The notes under the pieces were generated by a model that did no database searches, was not told where the DNA came from, and saw only the letters and a list, made by a program, of their open reading frames with translations. Shown here in pieces: positions 1 to 5,031 of a stretch of DNA of 7,129 nucleotides. Both the position numbers and the translations under genes were made by a program. This DNA comes from Clostridia bacterium. GTDB lineage: Bacteria > Bacillota > Clostridia > UMGS1883. Within the stretch, counting starts at the first letter, position 1, and each line of letters begins with the position of its first letter. Location: the NCBI GenBank assembly GCA_021202495.1, contig JAJQCX010000018.1, forward strand, positions 1-7,129, given 5' to 3'.

Positions 1-74
1 CCCCCCCCCCCCCCCGCCCCCCCCCCCCCCCCCCAGCCCCCCCCCCCCCCCCCCCCCCCCCCGCCGCCCCCCCC
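1..74. repeat. Near-pure poly-C tract at the window edge, probable sequencing/assembly artefact
   Basis: Seen: 74 bases that are all C except G at 16, AG at 35-36, and G at 63 and 66; ordinary mixed sequence begins abruptly at 75. Inference: homopolymers of this length are not expected inside a bacterial chromosome of this composition, and poly-G/poly-C runs are a known artefact of two-colour sequencing chemistry at read ends. The tract probably marks the end of reliable sequence and cuts the gene that follows. Confidence 0.8.
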
Positions 75-95
75 ATTCTAATCATTTGTTTTGAA

Positions 96-692
96 TTGGA
101 TTTTTCAAAGATATTCTTTGATAGATTCATTATGACAGACGGGGAGAAGAGAGAGGCGGCGTACAGAATAATTGACGCGCTGAAAGAGGATGTGCGTGAG
201 GAATACGCCATGATTTTGGAGCGAGACGGAGATGCGTTTTCACTCTGCGCCGAGGATGCGCTTTACGAATTTTCGGAGGAGGATGCGCTCAAAAAGGTGC
301 GCAATGTGCTGGAAAGAGAATTTTTTGTTTTTATTTGCGAAAAGATACAGGAGAAGCGAGTGAACGCAGATTATACGCCGTATGGCAGGGCGGTAAGATT
401 TATTCGTAAAAATTATCAGAACAACATAAACGCGGAGGATGTCGCACAGGCGGCGAATTGCACGAGAGCGAGGCTTGAAAGGGAATTTTACGAAAAGGAA
501 AAGCGCAGCGTGAGCGAATATCTGCGCAAAATAAGAGCGTTCAAGGCGGCGGAGTTAATGGCGGGCGAGCCTTCGATTACGCTGAGAGAGTGCGCGCAGC
601 TTTGCGGATTCGGCTCGGAAAAGACGATGGTGCGCGCGTTCAAGATGGAATTTAACATGACGCCGAGAGAATACGCGGGGAGGGAAAAATAA
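96..692 (+). CDS. AraC-family transcriptional regulator, DNA-binding C-terminal part (probably 5'-truncated)
   Basis: Residues ~98-196 (counting from TTG at 96) form an AraC/XylS-type double helix-turn-helix domain: a first helix pair around INAEDVAQAANCTRARLE, a long linker helix, and a second pair around LRECAQLCGFGSEKTMVRAF ending in the family-typical F-x-M-TPREY. The first ~97 residues are a charged, mainly helical stretch with no recognisable sensor domain. The frame has no stop back through the poly-C tract, and neither TTG 96 nor ATG 132 has a ribosome binding site. I therefore infer that the real start, and perhaps a receiver or ligand-binding domain, is lost at the edge. The stop is followed immediately by the ATG of the next gene, so the two are very likely co-transcribed. 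Target genes cannot be inferred. The regulator family is clear; the start is arbitrary. Confidence 0.85.
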   Translation: MDFSKIFFDRFIMTDGEKREAAYRIIDALKEDVREEYAMILERDGDAFSLCAEDALYEFSEEDALKKVRNVLEREFFVFICEKIQEKRVNADYTPYGRAVRFIRKNYQNNINAEDVAQAANCTRARLEREFYEKEKRSVSEYLRKIRAFKAAELMAGEPSITLRECAQLCGFGSEKTMVRAFKMEFNMTPREYAGREK

Positions 693-1430
693 ATGTGTGA
701 AAAATTGCGATTTTTAGAATATCCTTATTTGCCGGAAGGCGATATTGCCGTCGCGGTGGCAAATAAAGGCGATAAAGAAATGAGTATAATCGAGCCCTTT
801 GAGGTAAAAATATTGCCGCGAGGGTTGAGGCGGCACGCGGATCTGACATTTTGCTATCTTGGGTTGGGCGAGGCGGTCTGTGCGCCGGAAAGCTATGAAT
901 ATTACGCGGAGAAAACAGCCGCTTTGGGGCTAAAGCTCACAAAGGGGGAAAAGACATTGGGGTGTCACTACCCGGGCGATTCGGCATATAATGTAGCGAC
1001 GATTGGGAGGAAGATGTTTTGCCGTGTTGACATTACGGACGCGCGGCTTTTGCGGAAGGCGGCGGAGCTGGGATATGAAATAATAAAGATAAAGCAGGGG
1101 TACGCAAAATGCTCGGTTTGCCCGATAACGCCCAATGCCGCGATAAGCGCGGATGTTTCGTTTTGCCGTGCGGCGGAAAGGGCGGGGGCAGACTGCCTTT
1201 TGATAACAAATGAGCAGGTTAAGCTTGAAGGGTACGACAACGGATTTTTCGGCGGGGCGGCTTATATGAAAAACAAAACGACGCTCTGCGCGAAGGGGGA
1301 CTTGAGAAGGCAGCCGGATTATGAAAAAATATGCGCATTTTTGGCGCGGTACGGGATAGAAGCGGAGCGCGGCGAGGGGGAAATTGAGGATTTCGGCTCG
1401 CTGTGCGGGATTTGTGAAAAAAGCGATTGA
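693..1430 (+). CDS. DUF6873-like (GME-fold-like) protein of unknown function, cysteine-rich
   Basis: Starts at the ATG directly after the preceding stop, with a GGGAGG-type ribosome binding site about 9 bases upstream inside the AraC gene. The 245-residue product has no signal peptide or membrane segment and should be cytosolic. The pattern CHYPGDSAYN (91-100), IIKIKQGYAKCSVC (130-143), ISADVSFCRAA (151-161), GADCLLI (165-171), LEGYDNGFFGGAAY (178-191), AKGDL..QPDYEKI (200-213) and EDFGSL (232-237) recalls the Bacillota DUF6873 family, placed by name in the guanidino-group modifying enzyme (GME) fold. No reaction is established. It carries 13 cysteines (2, 54, 63, 91, 110, 140, 143, 158, 168, 199, 214, 238, 241), an unusually high number. 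From memory, relatives often have HPD where QPD (207-209) stands here. Family assignment is by remembered motif pattern, not by search. Confidence 0.65.
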   Translation: MCEKLRFLEYPYLPEGDIAVAVANKGDKEMSIIEPFEVKILPRGLRRHADLTFCYLGLGEAVCAPESYEYYAEKTAALGLKLTKGEKTLGCHYPGDSAYNVATIGRKMFCRVDITDARLLRKAAELGYEIIKIKQGYAKCSVCPITPNAAISADVSFCRAAERAGADCLLITNEQVKLEGYDNGFFGGAAYMKNKTTLCAKGDLRRQPDYEKICAFLARYGIEAERGEGEIEDFGSLCGICEKSD

Positions 1431-1484
1431 GAATCGGAGGTTTGTGATACGAGGTATAATTCGCTTATAACGAGAGATGAAGGT

Positions 1485-2162
1485 ATGTCGAAGGAGGAAT
1501 TTGCCCGCGAGATAAGCGCGGTGATAATGGAAGAATATGAGCCGAAGCTGATAGAAAAATGCGTATACGACAGCTACGGCTTTTTGGATAGAGAGGAAAC
1601 CGACAGGATAATGGAGATTGCGCGCGAAATGGAGCGGGAAGGCGGCGCGGAGCCGTGTCCGAGCTTTGCCGAAAGGGAGAGCATGGTGCGAGAAGCGGCG
1701 GAGGAATATTTAAAAGAAGAGAAAGCAATCGTGCCGAGGGGACTTGTCGATTTCAGGATAAAGGAGCTTTCAATGTTTGCGGAGTTCATCGCGGGAAGCG
1801 CGGCGGACGCGTACTTTGCGGAGCAGGAATATGAGGAATTTACAAGTATGCTCGCGATGTTCATGGAGGTGCGTCCAAAGCTTGAGAGAGCGCTGCACAT
1901 TGTGTGGAACGAAGGGGAGATAAAGCTCTTTAACCGCGTCGGGCGCGACGTGACGGAAAAATACACCGCGGAATTTATAAAATACGCCGAAGAGCGCGGC
2001 GCGGGCGCGGAGGATTTGGCAATATCGGCGGTGATTGCGGCGGCACCGGAAAAAATTGTGCTGCATTGCCCGCCGGAAGCATCTCCGCTCGCGGGTGCGC
2101 TGGAGCATATTTTCGGAGAGAAGTGCGAGATTTGTCACGGGTGCAATTTTTGTGAAAGGTGA
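1485..2162 (+). CDS. ytxC: YtxC-like putative sporulation protein with a CxxCxxCxxC tail
   Basis: 225 residues. The pattern of an early amphipathic stretch with YEPKLIEK...YGFLDREE (residues ~18-39), then EYLKEEKAIVPRGLVDFRIKE (~74-94) and AEQEYEEFTSML (~111-122), matches what I know of the YtxC family, a poorly characterised protein linked to sporulation in Bacillus and Clostridia. It is soluble by appearance. Bacillus YtxC is, from memory, about 280 residues, so roughly 55-60 N-terminal residues seem absent. Upstream the frame is open only to the previous stop (1428-1430), with no usable start. ATG 1485 has only a weak GAAGG one base away, so the start is uncertain. The C-terminus holds C214, C217, C220 and C223 in CxxCxxCxxC spacing, suggesting metal or iron-sulfur binding (inference). 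It sits 54 bases after the DUF6873-like gene and is closed by a terminator. Confidence 0.7.
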   Translation: MSKEEFAREISAVIMEEYEPKLIEKCVYDSYGFLDREETDRIMEIAREMEREGGAEPCPSFAERESMVREAAEEYLKEEKAIVPRGLVDFRIKELSMFAEFIAGSAADAYFAEQEYEEFTSMLAMFMEVRPKLERALHIVWNEGEIKLFNRVGRDVTEKYTAEFIKYAEERGAGAEDLAISAVIAAAPEKIVLHCPPEASPLAGALEHIFGEKCEICHGCNFCER

Positions 2163-2164
2163 AA

Positions 2165-2200
2165 TTCAAAAATCCTCGCCTGCGGGCGGGGATTTTTGAA
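2165..2200. terminator. Bidirectional rho-independent terminator between convergent genes
   Basis: Seen: a 16-bp stem (2165-2180 with 2185-2200, one G:T wobble) around the loop TGCG. The GC-rich core is flanked by an A-run on the left and a T-run on the right, so it can work on both strands. It lies just after the YtxC-like stop and two bases from the stop of the convergent ATPase gene, so it should end both transcripts. Confidence 0.9.
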
Positions 2201-2202
2201 AA

Positions 2203-3522
2203 TTATTCTTCGATCAGCCAATCGATAATGTTGATTGATTTTATTCCCTCGTAGGAAAAATCAAGACCGGGGTTTAGTGAAAGAACGATTTTGTCATAGC
2301 TGTCGTTAATTTTTTGCAAAGGAGTAAGCTCTCTTTTGCGGACGTCCTCGCTTGTCATGGCTTCGGTTACTTGGATATATTTTTTGTCGTCGGGCTTTGA
2401 TGCGATAAAATCGACCTCATAATTATCGACTTTGCCTATGGAAACGTCGTATCCGCGCCGCAGAAGCTCAAAGTAAACTACATTCTCCAAAACGTGCCCG
2501 CTGTCGCGGTTTCTGAAACCGAGAAGATAATTTCTGAGCCCGATATCAACGATGTAATATTTGCCGAGCGTACGCAGGTACTGCTTGCCTTTTATGTCAA
2601 AGCGCTTAATATCATAGAAAAAATACGATTCGAGCAGCGCATTGACATAGGCTTGAACTGTGTGGGCGCTCGGTGCGCCCTTTCTGCCCTTTGTTTCAAG
2701 CAGTCCTTCACTCACAAGAGTGTTTCCGATGCTTGAAACGGAAACGCTGCTGCCGATGTTGTCAGCAAGAAACATGACGATTTTTTTGAGAAGAAGCGGG
2801 TCGGTGATTTGCTTTTGCCCTCTGCGGTTTTCGCGTTCGAGAATGTCGCGCATTACAACGGTTGAATAAATGCCCTCAAGCAAAACAAGCGCTTTTTCCT
2901 GATCCAGCCCGACGTCGGCAATGCCCGGCATGCCGCCAAAGCGCAGATATGCGTCAAAAACCTCCTTGAGGTCGTAGCGCTCTCCGTTTTTTGCGGCGGC
3001 TTGTCTGCGGAAACCGCCGAGAGCGCTTTTTGTTTCTGTGATTTCAAAGTCGTAAAAATACAAAAATTCTTTAAACGACAAGGGCAGCATTTTTATTTCG
3101 ACGCACCTGCCGGAGAGATATGTGGCATATTCCGAGGAAAGCATATACGCGTTCGACCCCGTGACATAGATGTCGCAGTCAAAATCGACGCGGAAGGAAT
3201 TGACCGCGTCCTCCCATTTCGGCACGCGCTGTACCTCATCGAAAAAGAGATACATTCTTTTGTCGGGCAGAATGCGCTGCTTTACATATTCGTAAAAATC
3301 GTCGCCGCTCATGCTTTTAAACGCATATGATTCAAAATTCATTTCTATAATTTGCTCTGAGGCAACGCCGTGTTCTTTCAAATGCGCAATCATCAATTTG
3401 ATCAGGCTGGATTTTCCGCAGCGGCGAATGCCGGTGACTACCTTGACCGGCTCGGTATCTTGAAATGCTGTGATTTTATTTAAATATAACTCTCTTTTTT
3501 TGAGTGCGTGCGTTTCAATCAT
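2203..3522 (-). CDS. AAA_14 / DUF4143-type ATP-binding protein
   Basis: 439 residues, the usual length for this family. Seen: Walker A GIRRCGKSS (31-39), Walker B YLFFDE (91-96) followed by VQRVPKWE, sensor VTGSN (120-124), and SGR (137-139) before PLSFKEFL, all classic for AAA_14. RFGGMPG (194-200) leads into a winged-helix-like stretch (~243-300), then the DUF4143 part with LENVVYFELLRRGY (345-358), EVDF (369-372) and YIQV (382-385), a PD-(D/E)xK-like arrangement in which the usual lysine is replaced by Q. ATP hydrolysis is likely; the biological role of this widespread, often mobile family is unknown. Start: ATG with AGGGAGG (3533-3539 on the complement) about 10 bases upstream. It has its own promoter and lies opposite to its neighbours; it looks less GCG-rich than they do, which could mean transfer (impression only). 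Confidence 0.93.
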   Translation of the reverse strand: MIETHALKKRELYLNKITAFQDTEPVKVVTGIRRCGKSSLIKLMIAHLKEHGVASEQIIEMNFESYAFKSMSGDDFYEYVKQRILPDKRMYLFFDEVQRVPKWEDAVNSFRVDFDCDIYVTGSNAYMLSSEYATYLSGRCVEIKMLPLSFKEFLYFYDFEITETKSALGGFRRQAAAKNGERYDLKEVFDAYLRFGGMPGIADVGLDQEKALVLLEGIYSTVVMRDILERENRRGQKQITDPLLLKKIVMFLADNIGSSVSVSSIGNTLVSEGLLETKGRKGAPSAHTVQAYVNALLESYFFYDIKRFDIKGKQYLRTLGKYYIVDIGLRNYLLGFRNRDSGHVLENVVYFELLRRGYDVSIGKVDNYEVDFIASKPDDKKYIQVTEAMTSEDVRKRELTPLQKINDSYDKIVLSLNPGLDFSYEGIKSINIIDWLIEE

Positions 3523-3564
3523 TTAAATCGTCCTCCCTGTTATATGTTTACCGCTTATGGATGA

Positions 3565-3593
3565 ATTATAGCATAAACTTTTTAAAAGGTCAA
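3565..3593 (-). promoter_or_regulatory. Sigma-A-type promoter of the ATPase gene
   Basis: On the complement, TTGACC (plus positions 3588-3593) and a perfect TATAAT (3565-3570) are separated by exactly 17 bases. Transcription should start near 3558, giving a leader of about 36 bases before the ATG at 3522. The spacer contains a half-copy of the repeated palindrome described next, directly abutting the -10 box, and the -35 box overlaps one arm of a full copy, so occupation of the repeats should block RNA polymerase. Confidence 0.85.
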
Positions 3594-3659
3594 GTTTTTG
3601 CATTGAAGTGCATAAACTTTTTATTTTTTAGAAGTTTTTGCACTCAAATGCATAAACTT
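3570..3659. repeat. Iterated palindromic operator-like array (two full copies plus a half-site)
   Basis: Seen: two 28-bp copies at 3592-3619 and 3632-3659, exactly 40 bp apart. Each is AAGTTTTTGCA, a 6-bp spacer, then TGCATAAACTT; the arms are inverted repeats with one mismatch, and the spacers differ (TTGAAG, CTCAAA). A further right-hand half-site lies at 3570-3580, 39 bp from the equivalent arm, inside the ATPase promoter spacer. Conserved arms with variable spacers argue for a dimeric DNA-binding protein rather than chance AT-richness. The position implies control of the ATPase gene, possibly by its own product. The binding protein is unknown. Confidence 0.8.
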
Positions 3660-3673
3660 TTCAAAAATAACTG

Positions 3674-3702
3674 TTGACAAAAGTAGGAACAGACGTTATA
3701 CT
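3674..3702 (+). promoter_or_regulatory. Sigma-A-type promoter of the GntR-ABC-permease operon
   Basis: A perfect -35 TTGACA (3674-3679) and -10 TATACT (3697-3702) are separated by 17 bases. The -10 box lies inside a small dyad GTTATA-C-TATAAC (3695-3707). Transcription should begin near 3709, just before the 9+2+9 operator. It is a strong unregulated-looking core promoter, which fits control by a repressor. Confidence 0.88.
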
Positions 3703-3713
3703 ATAACTAAGGC

Positions 3714-3733
3714 GTACTAATAAGTATTAGTAC
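3714..3733 (+). promoter_or_regulatory. Perfect 9-2-9 dyad, likely operator of the GntR-family repressor
   Basis: GTACTAATA (3714-3722), AG, TATTAGTAC (3725-3733): the arms are exact inverse complements. It lies right after the predicted transcription start and ends just before the ribosome binding site of the regulator gene. YtrA-type GntR proteins bind dyads of this kind at their own promoters, so autorepression by the first gene of the operon is the natural reading. In RNA the same sequence could fold next to the ribosome binding site. Confidence 0.8.
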
Positions 3734-3738
3734 ACAGG

Positions 3739-3745
3739 AAGGAGG
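3739..3745 (+). promoter_or_regulatory. Ribosome binding site AAGGAGG that decides the GntR start
   Basis: The consensus AAGGAGG is one base from ATG 3747 but seven bases from ATG 3753. Only the second spacing is workable, so translation should begin at 3753 and the product lacks the extra Met-Thr of the longer frame. Confidence 0.8.
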
Positions 3746-3752
3746 CATGACT

Positions 3753-4136
3753 ATGTTCGGAATAACGCTGAACAACCGCAAGCCGATTCATGAGCAGCTG
3801 ACGGAGAGAATTACGGAGCTGGTTTTGAGCGGGGTGTTGGAGGCGGAAGCGCCGCTGCCGAGTGTGAGAGAGATGGCGGCGGAGCTGGGCGTTAATCCCA
3901 ACACGGTGCAGAGGGCGTACAGCGAGCTTGAACGAGCGGGCGTGACGTACTCTGTCAGCGGCAAGGGGCGCTTTGTGACCCATGACACGGCGGCGGTCAA
4001 GGACGCGCGAAAAAAGGAGGAGATGAAAAGGCTCGGCGAGAGCGTGAGAGAGCTCAAACGTCTGGGCTGCGAGAGGGACGAAATTTTGAGAGAGTGTGAA
4101 AAAATTTTTGCAAGGGAGGATGTACAAAATGATTGA
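3753..4136 (+). CDS. YtrA-subfamily GntR transcriptional regulator
   Basis: 127 residues, the standard size of YtrA-type regulators, which lack a large effector domain. Residues ~9-77 are the winged helix: PIHEQL (11-16), LPSVREMAAELG (35-46), recognition helix NPNTVQRAYSELE (48-60) and wing SGKGRFV (69-75). Residues ~82-122 form a charged C-terminal helix for dimerisation. Such proteins repress their own operon and the ABC transporter in it. The dyad at 3714-3733 is the expected binding site. The start at 3753 is chosen from the ribosome binding site spacing. The 3' end overlaps the ABC ATPase gene by eight bases, and that gene's ribosome binding site lies inside this one, so translation is probably coupled. 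The inducer is not visible from the sequence; in relatives cell-wall antibiotics or envelope stress are known. Confidence 0.93.
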   Translation: MFGITLNNRKPIHEQLTERITELVLSGVLEAEAPLPSVREMAAELGVNPNTVQRAYSELERAGVTYSVSGKGRFVTHDTAAVKDARKKEEMKRLGESVRELKRLGCERDEILRECEKIFAREDVQND

Positions 4137-5031
4137 GGCGCATGAATTAAGAAAGGGTTACGACGGAGAGTATGTTTTGGAAAATCTCACAATGCACGTC
4201 AAAAAAGGGAGCATTTACGGCATTATCGGCTCAAACGGCGCGGGTAAATCGACGCTTTTGAACGTGCTGTCGGGAGTGTTTAAGCCCGATTATGGCAGAG
4301 CCGAAATTGACGGCGAGGAGGTTTTTGAAAATAACCGCGTGAAGGGGCTGACGGCGTACATAACGGACGACCCGTTTTACTTCAATTCGGCGACCGTGCG
4401 CGAAATGGCGAGGTTTTTGAACAAAATGTACGACAGCTTTTCGATGGAGAAGTTTGAAAAGACGGCGGCGCTGTTTCCGATTGACGTCGATAAAAAGCTG
4501 TCGGGCTTTTCAAAGGGAATGAAGCGGCAGGCGGCGATTGTGCTGGCGATTGCGCAGATGCCGGAGGTGCTGCTTTGCGACGAGTGCTTTGACGGGCTTG
4601 ACCCGGTTGTAAGGCAATTGGTAAAAGGACTTTTTATAAGCGAGGTTGCGGAGCGCGACATGACGATTGTCATTTCGTCGCACAATTTGAGAGAGATGGA
4701 GAGCTTGTGCGACACGATAGGCATTCTGCACGAAAAGAAAATCGTGACCGAGCGCTCGGTCGGCGACATAAAGGACTCCATGCACCGCTACAGCGTGGCG
4801 TACAAGCCGATGATTGACGTTGAACTTTTAAAGCAAAAGCTTGACGTTGTGTCATTAAAGCAGAGAGGGAACATTTTGGAGATCGTCGTGCGCGGCGCGG
4901 CGGAGGACGCGGAGCGGATTTTTGAGGAGCAAAATCCCATACTGATTGACGAAATGCCGCTCACGCTGGAGGATATATTTATTTGCGAAATGGAGGTAAA
5001 GGGTTATGACTTCTCGAAAATCCTTCTTTAA
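4129..5031 (+). CDS. ABC transporter ATP-binding protein, YtrB-like
   Basis: 300 residues from ATG 4129, chosen because GGGAGG (4114-4119) is nine bases upstream; the frame is open further upstream (GTG 4096, ATG 4120) but those starts are poorly placed. Seen: Walker A GSNGAGKST (34-42), a Q-loop region ending ITDDPFYF (78-85) with Asp where most ABC proteins have Gln, signature region FSKGMKRQ (127-134) instead of LSGGQ, Walker B VLLCDE (147-152), D-loop GLD (156-158) and H-loop histidine 185. The DD and SKGM variants are usual in exporters of the YtrB/BcrA-like groups. Residues ~200-300 are a C-terminal extension likely contacting the permease. It should energise the membrane protein encoded next, with which it overlaps by 26 bases, at the inner face of the cell membrane. 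Confidence 0.93.
   Translation: MIEAHELRKGYDGEYVLENLTMHVKKGSIYGIIGSNGAGKSTLLNVLSGVFKPDYGRAEIDGEEVFENNRVKGLTAYITDDPFYFNSATVREMARFLNKMYDSFSMEKFEKTAALFPIDVDKKLSGFSKGMKRQAAIVLAIAQMPEVLLCDECFDGLDPVVRQLVKGLFISEVAERDMTIVISSHNLREMESLCDTIGILHEKKIVTERSVGDIKDSMHRYSVAYKPMIDVELLKQKLDVVSLKQRGNILEIVVRGAAEDAERIFEEQNPILIDEMPLTLEDIFICEMEVKGYDFSKILL

Noticed and set aside
1455..1460. TATAAT upstream of the YtxC-like gene as a separate promoter
   Set aside because: No -35-like hexamer lies 16-18 bases upstream (TTGAGA at 1427 is 22 bases away), there is no extended -10 TG, and the sequence does not fit the sporulation sigma factor patterns I know.
1444..1470. Eight-codon open frame from GTG after GGAGG (1436-1440), a possible leader peptide
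   Set aside because: The spacing from GGAGG is only three bases, the peptide has no informative composition, and no attenuator-like hairpin follows it.
3570..3659. The repeated palindromes as a CRISPR array
   Set aside because: There are only two full units, the intervals between them are 12 bp, and no cas genes are present; promoter overlap points to operators.
3695..3707. Small dyad GTTATA-C-TATAAC as a second operator
   Set aside because: It is short, AT-rich and mostly made of the -10 hexamer itself, so chance symmetry is a sufficient explanation; it is mentioned only with the promoter.
3717..4127. Open frames on the complement across the GntR gene
   Set aside because: They run against a gene with clear winged-helix motifs, a consensus promoter and a consensus ribosome binding site; the translated products show no recognisable motif.
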